From assembly GCA_963746185.1 (NCBI GenBank), contig CAVVAE010000001.1:310001-374000 (forward strand): 64,000 bases of DNA, written 5' to 3'. Of this stretch, positions 10,111 to 18,245 are shown one piece after another. The notes beneath the pieces are model-generated. The model ran no database searches. It saw only the letters and a program-made list of their open reading frames with translations, and was not told the DNA's origin. The translations under genes were made by a program, and so were the position numbers. Within the stretch, counting starts at the first letter, position 1, and the number at the start of each line of letters is the position of its first letter. This DNA comes from CAVVAE01 sp963746185 (GTDB taxonomy: Bacteria; Actinomycetota; Actinomycetes; Propionibacteriales; Nocardioidaceae).

Positions 10111-10851
10111 TCACGCGAGCTGATCTCGGCGACGTCGTACGTCGGCAGGCACCGGTCGGGCAGCCTCGACAGGAACGGGCACAACGTCGTCTGCCGTCAT
10201 CCGTAACGGGAGCACGCCCGCCCACGTCCCGGCCTCCACATCGACTCCGTCGTCGATCGGCCCGCCGGAGCGTTGCTTGACCGAGGCCTCTCGGAGCGGC
10301 AGCGCGACCACGGCTGTCGCCGCGAGCTCCTTGCGCTTGTGCGGGCGCATCGTGGTCGCACGGCCCGGCACGGCTTGGTCGACGACGAGGTCAAGAGCGA
10401 GGCGCTTCTCATCGTCGTCCCCGACCAGCCTGGCTCGGCCGATGATGACGGCCGAGCGGTAGTTCATGGAGTGGTTGAACGCGGAGCGGGCCAGCACGAG
10501 CCCGTCGATGTGAGTCACCGTGGCGCAGATGACGTTGTCGGGCGCGGATCGGAGCGCTCCGGCCGCGACAGAACCGTGCAGATAGAGGGTGCCGCCGGGG
10601 TCAGGGCCGTCGGGATCGACTCCGAACGCCACGGGTATGACGAGGGGGTGGTCGTCCATCAGGACGCCGAGGTGACACACCAACGCCGAGCCAAGCACGT
10701 CGAAGAGCGCCGCCCGGTCGGTGTGCGCGCGCTCCGGGTGGCGGTGGATCTGGGTGCGACTGGTGGGGGACAGCGTCGGTGGCCCCTCCTCGGAGTCGGC
10801 CCCGGTCGTTCTCGTGACTCGGGGCTTCGTCGTCTGCTCTGGCTGGGTCAT
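10111..10851 (-). CDS. Pyridoxamine 5'-phosphate oxidase-like FMN protein
   Basis: A 246-residue protein with a split-barrel flavin-binding fold of the Pyridox_ox_2 type. Recognisable segments are GSALVCHLGVLMDDHPLVIP, TLYLHGSVAAGALRSA, VTHIDGLVLARSAFNHSMNY and RSAVIIGRARLVGDDDEKRL, which together form the FMN-binding barrel. The N-terminal ~35 residues are polar and probably disordered. The gene is divergent from a MocR-type regulator (89 bp between starts). That arrangement resembles PdxR-type control of vitamin B6 genes, and I infer that the regulator controls this gene. True PNP oxidase activity is not established; the family includes F420- and flavin-dependent enzymes of unknown substrate. 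Confidence 0.83.
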   Translation of the reverse strand: MTQPEQTTKPRVTRTTGADSEEGPPTLSPTSRTQIHRHPERAHTDRAALFDVLGSALVCHLGVLMDDHPLVIPVAFGVDPDGPDPGGTLYLHGSVAAGALRSAPDNVICATVTHIDGLVLARSAFNHSMNYRSAVIIGRARLVGDDDEKRLALDLVVDQAVPGRATTMRPHKRKELAATAVVALPLREASVKQRSGGPIDDGVDVEAGTWAGVLPLRMTADDVVPVPVEAARPVPADVRRRRDQLA

Positions 10852-10920
10852 GGTGACTATTCTGCGTTCCCCAAGTGGCTGTCGTCATCAGCCAATTCCT
10901 GCCATTCTTGATAGGCCACC

Positions 10921-10938
10921 AGTGGTCGAGGAGTGGTC
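10921..10938 (+). promoter_or_regulatory. AGTGGTC direct repeat, candidate MocR operator
   Basis: Two copies of AGTGGTC (10921-10927 and 10932-10938) lie 11 bp apart start to start, one helical turn, immediately ahead of the MocR start at 10941. A related AAGTGGCT occurs at 10873-10880. Spaced direct repeats with an AGTGG core are reminiscent of sites described for MocR/PdxR regulators. Sequence seen; function inferred. Confidence 0.4.
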
Positions 10939-10940
10939 CG

Positions 10941-12365
10941 ATGCCGCAACCAGCAGCCCCGCTCGCCGTCACGCTCGATCGGACGGCGGCTGCCTCCCTG
11001 CCCGCACAGCTCGCCACGCAGACCCGCGCACTCATCGCAGCGGGCAGCCTGCTGCCGGGACAGCGACTCCCGAGCAGCCGGGCTCTTGCCACAGAGCTCG
11101 GAGTTGCCCGGGCGGTCGTTGAGAGAGCATTCGACCAGCTGCTCGCCGAGGGTTGGGTGGTGGCGAGGCGTGGTGCGGGCACGTTCGTCCAGGCCCTTGA
11201 GCGGGCTTCAGCAGCACCGGCGGGAACCAAGCCGAAGGACGTGGTTCACAAGGACCGTCGGGCGCGGCAGCAGCGACGACGCGCCACGCCAGCCTCACTC
11301 GTACGCTTCGACACCGGCACCCCGTGGGTCGATCCTCGTCATCACGCTGGTTGGCGACGCGCGTGGCGCGAGGTCTCCGCCGCGACGATGCCGCCCGGCT
11401 ATCCCGACGCCGCAGGACTCCGTGAGCTGAGGGAGCAGGTCGCCTTGTACGTCGGCAGCCACCGTGGGCTCGCATGCACGGCTGACGAGGTGATGATCAC
11501 GACAGGGACCACCCACGGGCTGAGCCTGCTGCTCGAGCATCTCGGTCCTGGGGCGGTGGCGATCGAGGACCCGGGCTACCGGGCCGCTGTTGAGGTTGCC
11601 AGAGCGCAGGGCGCCCGCGTTGTGGATGTGCCAATCGACGACGAGGGCATCGACGCCGGCTGGCTACGCAAGTCAGGTTCACGCGACGTACACGCCATCT
11701 ATGTGACGCCGGCCCACCAGCACCCCCTTGGCATCACGATGTCGGGGCCGCGGCGAGTGGCGTTGTTGGCCGAGGCACGACGGCGAGGTGCGGTCGTGAT
11801 CGAGGACGACTACGACTCGGAGTTCCGGTACGACGTGGCGCCGCTTCCCGCGCTGGCTCAGCTGTCACGCGACGTGATCTATCTCGGCACGGCCGCGAAG
11901 ACGGTGCACCCTGGCTTGCGGATGGGTTGGCTGGTGGGACCGGCTGAGTTGGTCACGGAGCTCTCCGAGCGGCGCGCGCATCGCCACGACCATCCGAGCT
12001 GGCCGCTGCAGCGGGCAATGCTCAGCATGCTTCGCGAGGGCTACGTCGACCGTGTCGTTCGAACCGCACGGCGGGTGTATGCCGAACGGAGCCTGCTCGT
12101 GCGTGAGCGGCTCGGCGCACACATCGACGTCTCGGTCGGCGGCGCCGGGATGTATGTGACTCTGGCGATGTCACCCGAGGAGGTCGCGGAGGCGGTTTCG
12201 GAGGGCCAAGCGGTCGGGCTTGACCTGCCTTCGTTGCGCGAATACTGCCGCACCAGCAGGAGACATGGGCTCGTTCTCGGCTTCGGAGGCGTCACTGACG
12301 ATCAGCTGGCACGAGCCCTCGATGTGGTGGAGAGAGTCGTACGCCGAACCGGGGTCGTGGCTTGA
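10941..12365 (+). CDS. MocR-type regulator (GntR winged helix fused to aminotransferase-like domain)
   Basis: A 474-residue two-domain protein. Residues ~18-80 form a GntR winged helix (SLPAQLATQTRALIAAGSLL, GQRLPSSRALATELGVARAV, VARRGAGTFVQ). The rest is a fold-type I aminotransferase-like domain with EDDYDSEFRYD and LGTAAKTVHPGLRMGWLVG, where the lysine of TAAKT is the expected PLP Schiff-base residue. MocR proteins sense PLP or amino-donor ligands; PdxR members activate vitamin B6 genes. It is divergent from the PNPOx-like gene and direct AGTGGTC repeats sit just upstream of its ATG. I place it with the PdxR-like group only by context. Confidence 0.88.
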   Translation: MPQPAAPLAVTLDRTAAASLPAQLATQTRALIAAGSLLPGQRLPSSRALATELGVARAVVERAFDQLLAEGWVVARRGAGTFVQALERASAAPAGTKPKDVVHKDRRARQQRRRATPASLVRFDTGTPWVDPRHHAGWRRAWREVSAATMPPGYPDAAGLRELREQVALYVGSHRGLACTADEVMITTGTTHGLSLLLEHLGPGAVAIEDPGYRAAVEVARAQGARVVDVPIDDEGIDAGWLRKSGSRDVHAIYVTPAHQHPLGITMSGPRRVALLAEARRRGAVVIEDDYDSEFRYDVAPLPALAQLSRDVIYLGTAAKTVHPGLRMGWLVGPAELVTELSERRAHRHDHPSWPLQRAMLSMLREGYVDRVVRTARRVYAERSLLVRERLGAHIDVSVGGAGMYVTLAMSPEEVAEAVSEGQAVGLDLPSLREYCRTSRRHGLVLGFGGVTDDQLARALDVVERVVRRTGVVA

Positions 12366-12389
12366 GCGCAGCCGAAGTCATGTCACAAT
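12362..12389 (+). promoter_or_regulatory. Weak candidate promoter of sigA
   Basis: TTGAGC (12362-12367), a 16-nt spacer and CACAAT (12384-12389) lie about 68 nt before the GTG of sigA and overlap the stop codon of the MocR gene. Match to consensus is moderate; a second promoter further upstream is possible. Confidence 0.3.
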
Positions 12390-12456
12390 AGAGGCGCGGC
12401 GTCTTGACGTGACCGGGCCTCGCCGCGCCCCGAGTCAAATCTATGAGAGGACGTTC

Positions 12457-14190
12457 GTGTCGACGAGCACGTCCCGCACACTGCCCGAACCCCTGCTTTC
12501 CCACCCGTCGGTGGTGCGCCTGATCGCGCAGGGCCAGCGAGATGGCGAGGTGTCGCCGAACGACATCCGCAACACGTTCGATGAAGCCGACGTGTCCGCC
12601 GCCCACCGCAAGGCACTGCTCGCGTATCTCTCCCGCGAAGGTGTCACGGTAGCCGTGAACGTTGATGACACCGCCGGCCGCAAGCGAGTTTCCGCGGCTG
12701 CGGCCGCGGGCAAGCGCACGACCGTGTCCTCCGCGGCGAAGAAGCCCGCCAAGAAGGCGGCCACCAAGACCGCGCCGCCCAAGAAGGCCAGCGCGAAGAA
12801 AACCAGCGCGAAGGCCGAGACGAAGTCGAAGTCCTCGTCCACCGCCAAGGCTACGAAGTCGACGAACGCCACGAAGTCGGCGAGCAAGAGCCCCACGAGC
12901 GACAAGTCGACAGCGAAGTCGACCACTAAGCCTGCTCCCAAGTCGACGGCGAAGTCCGCTCCCGCCACCAAGAAGACCGCTGCTGAAGCGAAGCCAGCCA
13001 AGACGGCTGCCGCGAAGAAGTCGACGGGCAAGAAGGCCGATGGCGGTGCTGAGTCGACCATCAAGACCGGTCCCACTGTCGCTGCCGCAGGTGTTGCTGG
13101 CGTCGCGGTCCTGACCGAGGCGGAGGCCGAAGCGAAGCGCCTCCTGGCCGACATCGACGACTCGGTGTTCGAGAAGGATCTCGCGACCGACCCGACGCTC
13201 AAGGAAGACGAGAAGCAAGGCTTCACGATCTCCGAGGCTGACGAGGCCGACGAGCCCGAGCAGACCGTGACCGTCGCAGGCGCGACAGCCGACCCGGTCA
13301 AGGACTATCTCAAGCAGATCGGAAAGGTCCCGCTGCTCAACGCCGAGATGGAAGTCGAGCTTGCGAAGCGCATCGAGGCCGGTCTGTTCTCCGAGGAGAA
13401 GCTCGGCCGTGAGGGCAAGATCTCAGCGAAGATGCTCGATGAGCTGGGCTGGATCGCTGAAGACGGCCATCGCGCGAAGAACCACCTGCTCGAGGCCAAC
13501 CTCCGACTCGTCGTGTCTTTGGCCAAGCGCTACACCGGTCGAGGCATGTTGTTCCTCGACCTGATCCAAGAGGGCAACCTCGGTCTGATCCGTGCCGTCG
13601 AGAAATTCGACTACACCAAGGGCTACAAGTTCTCGACGTACGCCACCTGGTGGATCCGGCAGGCGATCACGCGTGCCATGGCCGACCAGGCCCGCACGAT
13701 CCGGATCCCAGTCCACATGGTCGAGGTCATCAACAAATTGGCCCGCGTCCAGCGCCAGATGTTGCAGGACCTCGGTCGCGAGCCCACGCCTGAGGAGCTC
13801 GCCAAAGAGCTCGACATGACGCCTGAGAAGGTCGTCGAGGTCCAGAAGTACGGCCGTGAGCCCATCTCGCTGCACACCCCGCTCGGTGAGGACGGCGACT
13901 CGGAGTTCGGCGACCTGATCGAGGACTCCGAGGCGATCGTGCCTGCGGACGCCGTGTCGTTCACGTTGCTGCAGGAGCAGTTGCACGCAGTTCTCGACAC
14001 CCTGTCTGAGCGCGAAGCCGGCGTCGTCTCGATGCGGTTCGGTCTGACCGACGGCCAGCCGAAGACCCTCGACGAGATCGGCAAGGTTTACGGCGTAACC
14101 CGCGAGCGGATTCGGCAGATTGAGTCCAAGACGATGTCGAAGCTGCGCCACCCTTCGCGGTCGCAAGTCCTTCGCGACTACCTCGACTAA
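12457..14190 (+). CDS. sigA: Primary RNA polymerase sigma factor (RpoD/HrdB/SigA)
   Basis: The housekeeping sigma-70 factor, about 577 residues. Residues ~94-195 are an extremely Lys/Ala/Ser/Thr-rich, low-complexity tract. Region 1.2 starts near residue 279 (DPVKDYLKQIGKVPLL), region 2 contains NLRLVVSLAKRYTGRGMLFL and YKFSTYATWWIRQAITRAMA, region 3 has RIPVHMVEVINKLARVQRQM, and region 4.2 is TLDEIGKVYGVTRERIRQIE. These identify a group 1 factor that recognises -35/-10 promoters. I chose GTG 12457, since GAGAGGA lies just upstream; the longer open frame overlaps the MocR gene. Position next to DUF7455 and parE matches hrdB in Streptomyces. Confidence 0.95.
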   Translation: MSTSTSRTLPEPLLSHPSVVRLIAQGQRDGEVSPNDIRNTFDEADVSAAHRKALLAYLSREGVTVAVNVDDTAGRKRVSAAAAAGKRTTVSSAAKKPAKKAATKTAPPKKASAKKTSAKAETKSKSSSTAKATKSTNATKSASKSPTSDKSTAKSTTKPAPKSTAKSAPATKKTAAEAKPAKTAAAKKSTGKKADGGAESTIKTGPTVAAAGVAGVAVLTEAEAEAKRLLADIDDSVFEKDLATDPTLKEDEKQGFTISEADEADEPEQTVTVAGATADPVKDYLKQIGKVPLLNAEMEVELAKRIEAGLFSEEKLGREGKISAKMLDELGWIAEDGHRAKNHLLEANLRLVVSLAKRYTGRGMLFLDLIQEGNLGLIRAVEKFDYTKGYKFSTYATWWIRQAITRAMADQARTIRIPVHMVEVINKLARVQRQMLQDLGREPTPEELAKELDMTPEKVVEVQKYGREPISLHTPLGEDGDSEFGDLIEDSEAIVPADAVSFTLLQEQLHAVLDTLSEREAGVVSMRFGLTDGQPKTLDEIGKVYGVTRERIRQIESKTMSKLRHPSRSQVLRDYLD

Positions 14191-14230
14191 GACAGCTCCA
14201 GCGTGGTTGGCTCGAGGATGCAAGTCCGCG

Positions 14231-14249
14231 AGGTTGACTAACTCAACCT
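14231..14249. terminator. Hairpin between convergent sigA and secreted-protein gene
   Basis: AGGTTGA (14231-14237), a CTAAC loop and TCAACCT (14243-14249) form a perfect 7-bp stem between two converging genes. No T-run follows on either strand, as is usual in actinomycetes. Bidirectional terminator inferred. Confidence 0.4.
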
Positions 14250-14265
14250 TCAGCGACACGCGTCA

Positions 14266-14997
14266 CTAGCGGCCCAGGCTTCGCTGGAATGCACGTCGCG
14301 CGGCAGGAGCTGGTGTCGCTGGCTGAGCGACCTTCACGGTGCGGTGATTGATCGGCGTCCACGATGCGGTGATGGGCTTGAACAACGTGAAGGCTCCGCT
14401 CGTCGTCGTGCACACGATGCCGGGGTTGGCGGTGTCGCTGATGCGGACAGTTTCTGCACCCGACATCAAGGTGGGGAAGCCGGCGCCGGTAAACGTGGCC
14501 GAGTCGGCGGTGTACACGTGCGTGTTAGGACCGATGGTGTCGAGGTCAGCCACGCCGCAGATCACGTCCACACTGGTCCCGGGGGCCGGGCTGTCGGGGA
14601 TGAGAAACGCCTTGAAGCTGACTTGATAGATGCCGGGTTCGACCGGCTGTTGCCAGAACGAGAGGCCCTGCGAGACATCGCCACGGTCGCCGGCCTTGTA
14701 GGTGACGGCGCGGCTGGACAGAGCCGAGGCGCCCTGCCCGTCGAGAAGGTCAGCGTTGAGTTTTCGGACCCGTGCCGGCGAGCTGACAGCCAACGATGGT
14801 CGCGCGTTTCCCTGGGTGGTGAGTCTCAGGGCTGGCCCTGTGCCGTGCTTCGTCAAGACGGTCGTTTTATGTTCATGATTGATCCGGCCGAGGACAAGGC
14901 TGTCCCCGGTGGCAGCGAACGTCGCGTAGTCGACGCCCACGACCAGCAGGGCAGCTGCACTGAGTGTGGCGATAACGGCGGTTCCAGATACTCGCAT
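14266..14997 (-). CDS. Predicted secreted protein, unknown function
   Basis: A 243-residue protein with an N-terminal signal sequence (RVSGTAVIATLSAAALLVVG, probable cleavage after the AxA-like ATFAA). The mature part contains VRKLNADLLDGQGASALSSR, a short motif (LNAD-x-LDG) that recurs in actinobacterial exported and surface proteins, followed by a beta-rich domain with two Cys pairs (DVICG..., PGIVCTTT). I do not recognise an enzymatic domain. ATG 14997 is chosen because the signal peptide starts there; the longer frame adds a charged, non-hydrophobic stretch. It is divergent from the Nudix gene, and a perfect 10-bp inverted repeat lies between them. Confidence 0.72.
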   Translation of the reverse strand: MRVSGTAVIATLSAAALLVVGVDYATFAATGDSLVLGRINHEHKTTVLTKHGTGPALRLTTQGNARPSLAVSSPARVRKLNADLLDGQGASALSSRAVTYKAGDRGDVSQGLSFWQQPVEPGIYQVSFKAFLIPDSPAPGTSVDVICGVADLDTIGPNTHVYTADSATFTGAGFPTLMSGAETVRISDTANPGIVCTTTSGAFTLFKPITASWTPINHRTVKVAQPATPAPAARRAFQRSLGR

Positions 14998-15006
14998 GTG
15001 GACTCT

Positions 15007-15034
15007 CGATCGTTTGGGGTGCCGCAAACGATCG
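15007..15034. promoter_or_regulatory. Perfect 10-bp inverted repeat, candidate operator
   Basis: CGATCGTTTG (15007-15016), an 8-bp spacer and CAAACGATCG (15025-15034) form a perfect inverted repeat 10 bp upstream of the secreted-protein start and 73 bp upstream of the Nudix start. Half-site centres are about 18 bp apart, suited to a dimeric regulator; it could also fold as a leader hairpin of the secreted-protein mRNA. Confidence 0.5.
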
Positions 15035-15107
15035 CAGCGTCCGTCGTGTCGTGCAAGCGACACGGCGAGGGCTTCGTCAGCAGATCCCGCGGAGGTAACG
15101 TCGTCGT

Positions 15108-15569
15108 GTGCACAATGCGAATCGGTGGGCCTTTTGCGACCTCGGCCACAAGCATTGGGGGTCGCTGGGTGCGGCAGGTCTGCTGCTCACCCGCCGTACG
15201 ACACAGGGGCCGGTAGTGCTCCTGCAACATCGGGCGTCGTGGGTTCACTATGGCGACACGTGGTCGATTCCTGGCGGCGCCATTCACATCTGCGAAACGC
15301 CCCTCCAAGCTGCGCTGCGCGAGATGGTTGAAGAGACCGGTCTCGACGTCATGCCCACGTCACGGGTGGTGGCTGAGCACGTCGACGACCACGGTGGTTG
15401 GAGCTATACGACGATCGTCGCCTCGTGCGCCCTTCCCATCGCATCGGTGCAACGCGGCGAGCAGCAAGACCTCCGGTGGGTAGACGCCGCCGACGCGCAA
15501 CAACTCCTCCTGCACCCGGGCTTCGCCGCTACCTGGCCGGACGTTCAAGCCTTGCTGGTTTCCGCGTGA
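15108..15569 (+). CDS. Nudix hydrolase
   Basis: A 153-residue Nudix protein. The Nudix box is complete: GAIHICETPLQAALREMVEE then TGL, matching Gx5Ex7REUxEExGU with all metal-binding Glu residues. Nudix enzymes hydrolyse nucleoside diphosphates linked to another group; the upstream LLLTRRTTQGPVVLLQHRAS suggests a MutT-like clean-up enzyme, but the substrate is unknown. The start is GTG 15108, with GGAGG 12 nt upstream, somewhat distant. The N-terminal ~15 residues (WAFCDLGHKHWGSLGAAGLL) are shared by actinobacterial Nudix proteins as far as I recall. Divergent from the secreted-protein gene. Confidence 0.85.
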   Translation: MHNANRWAFCDLGHKHWGSLGAAGLLLTRRTTQGPVVLLQHRASWVHYGDTWSIPGGAIHICETPLQAALREMVEETGLDVMPTSRVVAEHVDDHGGWSYTTIVASCALPIASVQRGEQQDLRWVDAADAQQLLLHPGFAATWPDVQALLVSA

Positions 15570-15585
15570 TGCGGTCCGTGCGGGA

Positions 15586-15879
15586 TTACGGTTCCCAGAC
15601 CTCCGAGACATCGAGGTTGTAAAACGTCGGCGGTCCGTCGGTGAGTTCCATCATCTTGCGCGAAAATTCCGCGGTTTCGGGGCGGTTGGAGTTCTCCATC
15701 GCCGACTCGTACGAGTCAAACTCCACAATGTTGAAATAGCGCCCCGGGTGATCCCGATCGGCCGTGATGGCGACGCGTTTGACCGTGCCGCCTGCCGCGG
15801 ACCTGACTTCGTCTCCCAATTTCTTGACGGCGTCAATCTGCGACGTGGTGAACTCGATGATCTGGATGAAGCCGGGCAT
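15586..15879 (-). CDS. Small protein, probable dimeric alpha-beta barrel
   Basis: A 97-residue protein starting at ATG 15879 with AGGAG 6 nt upstream. The sequence alternates strand and helix (PGFIQIIEFTTSQIDAVKKL, TVKRVAITADRDHPGRYFNI, VEFDSYESAMENSNRPETAE) and ends DVSEVWEP, which suggests a ferredoxin-like dimeric alpha-beta barrel as in antibiotic-monooxygenase-like and stress proteins. I cannot name a specific activity. It is convergent with the Nudix gene (16 bp apart). A perfect TTGACA (reverse strand, 16035-16040) lies about 155 nt upstream but lacks a convincing -10 partner. Confidence 0.7.
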   Translation of the reverse strand: MPGFIQIIEFTTSQIDAVKKLGDEVRSAAGGTVKRVAITADRDHPGRYFNIVEFDSYESAMENSNRPETAEFSRKMMELTDGPPTFYNLDVSEVWEP

Positions 15880-16092
15880 GGTCATCTCCTCGTAGGTGAA
15901 GGGCTGTCGCAAAACTAGGCCCGTTGCGGGGCCTCGGCAAGAGGAAGTTGCCGCCCCTTTCCACTGATGTTCCGGAACTACATCAACAGCCGCGTCTGCG
16001 GCATTTCGTAACGTAATTCTGGCTGCCAGCGAATTGTCAATTACACAGAGTGATAGTTGAGGTTTAACCCTCTTTTGGAGCATCCGCGTGGC

Positions 16093-16098
16093 TAGAAT
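16093..16098 (+). promoter_or_regulatory. -10 box TAGAAT of the MEDS-ATPase gene
   Basis: TAGAAT lies 8 nt before the ATG at 16107 without a Shine-Dalgarno in between, predicting a leaderless mRNA. The preceding 227-bp gap also holds a GTTCCGGAAC palindrome (15969-15978) of unknown role. Confidence 0.5.
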
Positions 16099-16106
16099 CC
16101 CGCACT

Positions 16107-17066
16107 ATGGCTCTGCTCACAGAGACTGTGCCTTCCCCGGCGACCGGATTTAGCCATGAGGCGTTCCTTTACGAAGGCGATGCCGACTTTGTCGAGGGCA
16201 CCGCACGTTTCTTGCAGACCGGAATCGACAACCTCGAACCGATGCTCGTCGCCGTCTCCAGCCGCCGGATCGCGCTGCTTCGGGAGCAGCTCGGCTCCGA
16301 TGCAGATCGCGTCGCGTTCGTCGACATGGCTGAGTTGGGTCACAACCCCGCGCGCATCATCCCGGCGTGGCGCGAGTTCCTCGACGAGCAGGGTCACGCC
16401 GGCGGAGCCGTCAGGGGCGTCGGTGAGCCGATCTGGTCCGGGCGCAGCGCTGCTGAGCTGGTCGAGTGCCAACGCCATGAAGCTTTGCTCAACGTCGCCT
16501 TCGGCGGTGCCTACGCATTTTCGCTGATGTGTCCTTACGACGTCAGCGAGCTTCCCGAGCCCGTCATCGCCGAAGCTCTTCGTAGTCATCCGCTTGTCGT
16601 GCGCGACGGCGTCGACCACTTCAGCGAGGCCTCGGCACCGCACGAGATGGCCGATGCGTTCCTCGACATCCCGCTTCCCGAACCGACCGTGCCGTTTCGC
16701 GAGATGGAGTTCGGCTACGGCGAGCTGCACGGCCTGCGTTCGCTGGTCACCGGCGTAGCCCGCCGTACGACGATGAGCCACGACCGTTGCTACGACTTCG
16801 TCCTCGCGCTCAGCGAAATCGCCACCAACAGCGTCATCCATGGCGGTGGCAACGGGATCTTCCGGATCTGGACTGAGTCAGACCGAGTGGTGAGCGAGAT
16901 CCGCGACCAAGGTCAGCTCAATGATCCGATGGCCGGAAGGGAACAACCTCCGGTAGACGGCTTCGGGCAGCGCGGCCTGTGGATGGTCAACCAGCTCTGC
17001 GACCTGGTGCAGATCAGAGTCTTCCCCAGTGGCACCGTCGTTCGCCTCCACATGGCGATCGCCTGA
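16107..17066 (+). CDS. MEDS sensory domain plus RsbW-like anti-sigma ATPase domain
   Basis: A 319-residue regulator in two parts. Residues ~10-170 form a MEDS domain (FSHEAFLYEGDADFVEGTAR, VAFVDMAELGHNPARIIPAW, LICP-like SLMCPYDVSELPEPVIAEAL), thought to sense small molecules. The C-terminal ~130 residues are a GHKL ATPase of the RsbW/SpoIIAB type, with N-box EIATNSVIHGGG, G1 IRDQG and G2 GFGQRGLWMVNQLCD. Such proteins act as serine kinases that bind sigma factors or anti-anti-sigma factors in partner-switching networks. No cognate sigma or STAS gene lies nearby, so its partner is unknown. Confidence 0.88.
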   Translation: MALLTETVPSPATGFSHEAFLYEGDADFVEGTARFLQTGIDNLEPMLVAVSSRRIALLREQLGSDADRVAFVDMAELGHNPARIIPAWREFLDEQGHAGGAVRGVGEPIWSGRSAAELVECQRHEALLNVAFGGAYAFSLMCPYDVSELPEPVIAEALRSHPLVVRDGVDHFSEASAPHEMADAFLDIPLPEPTVPFREMEFGYGELHGLRSLVTGVARRTTMSHDRCYDFVLALSEIATNSVIHGGGNGIFRIWTESDRVVSEIRDQGQLNDPMAGREQPPVDGFGQRGLWMVNQLCDLVQIRVFPSGTVVRLHMAIA

Positions 17067-17132
17067 GCCTGCGTCGTTTGATCCTCAATCCGGCGCGCGC
17101 CACCGCCGTGAGTCGCTCATTCTGCTGGCCCA

Positions 17133-17618
17133 CTAGGCCACGAAGACGACCGCGGACAGCCAGGTGCCCGCCGCCAGGCACGATCCGGCGAGCTCGATGA
17201 GCACGGAGAGGCCGACGGCCTTCAGCGCGAGCTTGGTCGACGCCCAAGCCTCCTCATGGCGGGGGAGCCGACTCCGCTCGGCGGCGTACACACCGAAGAC
17301 GAAGCCCACGGGAAGACCGACGATCGGAATCACGAAGAAGCCTGCGATCCCGAAGAGGGCGCCCCAGACCAGCGTGGAGTTCGGCACTCCGCCCGTGCGC
17401 ATCTGCCGGCCAGGTACCGCGTACTTCAGCACCTGTGACCCCGCCAGGAAGACGGCTGCGATGGCGAACGTCACCCAACCGACGGTGCCACCCACCTGGG
17501 TCGACCACACCAAGATCGCGGCCAGGACGAGCAAGGCTCCTGGAAGGACCGGTACGACGACGCCGATGATCCCTACCAGGATCGCCACACCGACGAGGAA
17601 CGTGCCGCCGTCGCTCAT
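17133..17618 (-). CDS. DUF456 family membrane protein
   Basis: A 161-residue membrane protein with four to five hydrophobic segments. The DUF456 hallmarks are VGIIGVVVPVLPGALLVLAA at the N-terminus and FGIAGFFVIPIVGLPVGFVF followed by YAAERSR in the middle, with glycine-rich loops. Function is unknown. Transcription probably starts at the ATG, because CACAGT lies 7 nt upstream. It points away from the DUF7455 gene's terminator region and is read in the same direction as DUF7455. Confidence 0.85.
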   Translation of the reverse strand: MSDGGTFLVGVAILVGIIGVVVPVLPGALLVLAAILVWSTQVGGTVGWVTFAIAAVFLAGSQVLKYAVPGRQMRTGGVPNSTLVWGALFGIAGFFVIPIVGLPVGFVFGVYAAERSRLPRHEEAWASTKLALKAVGLSVLIELAGSCLAAGTWLSAVVFVA

Positions 17619-17645
17619 GGCGACAACTGTGCCTGAAACGCAGCA

Positions 17646-17673
17646 GTGACGGCCACCTCGTGGTGGCCGTCAC
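17646..17673. terminator. Strong intrinsic terminator hairpin
   Basis: GTGACGGCCACC (17646-17657), a TCGT loop and GGTGGCCGTCAC (17662-17673) give a perfect 12-bp GC-rich stem. It sits downstream of the DUF7455 stop on the reverse strand and upstream of DUF456, so it should end DUF7455 transcription. There is no U-tract. Confidence 0.75.
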
Positions 17674-17701
17674 ATGCAATGTCTGGGGGTAGGCCCGAAG
17701 G

Positions 17702-17947
17702 TCAGATCGGGTCGGTGGCCGGGGCCTCGTCGGCGGGCGCGCTGGGGCTGTCGACCAGTCGACCGGTTTCGTCCTGGATGGAGGCGGCGACGAGTTGGAG
17801 CTTCTCGGCGTGCTCGCGGGCGTGGTGAGCGCAGAACATTAGCTCTCCGCCGCTGGTGAGTTCGACCCGAACGTAAGCCTGGGCCCCGCAGCGATCACAA
17901 CGGTCGAGCGCTGTGAACTGCGGACTGGGTGCGACAGCTGTGGTCAC
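17702..17947 (-). CDS. DUF7455 small zinc-ribbon-like protein
   Basis: An 81-residue protein starting at GTG 17947 with GGAAGAAGG upstream. It contains LDRCDRCGAQAYVRVELTSG and ELMFCAHHAREHAEKLQ, so a CxxC pair and a CxHH group could bind one zinc ion. The C-terminus is acidic and flexible. The family is conserved beside the sigA-parE region in actinomycetes; its function is unknown. It is divergent from parE, with 298 bp between the starts. Confidence 0.85.
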   Translation of the reverse strand: MTTAVAPSPQFTALDRCDRCGAQAYVRVELTSGGELMFCAHHAREHAEKLQLVAASIQDETGRLVDSPSAPADEAPATDPI

Positions 17948-18245
17948 TTGGGCCTTCTTCCGTTACTCGTTGGGACTAGCTCTACCGATAAGAACATTCA
18001 ACCAGGGCGCTGCATTCCTGCTGTGGTGCCACCGCCTGTTGAGACTGCTCGCGGGCGATTGCATCTGACCCTAAGACGCATCGTGGCCCCTCCACGGTGC
18101 CATCCGGGGGATCTGTATCCAAATCGTGTCCGCGTGTCGCAAGTCTACGGCGTGGGAAAAGGTTGCGCCGGAGTTGGCCGGTATCGTTCAAGGAGTGGCC
18201 GAACGGCCGACCTGATACCACCACATTGTGCCCAGAGGAGAGTCA

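Noticed and set aside
12055..12075. GTTCGAAC-containing stretch considered as a LexA site
   Set aside because: The spacing does not match TCGAAC-N4-GTTCGA and it lies inside the MocR coding sequence.
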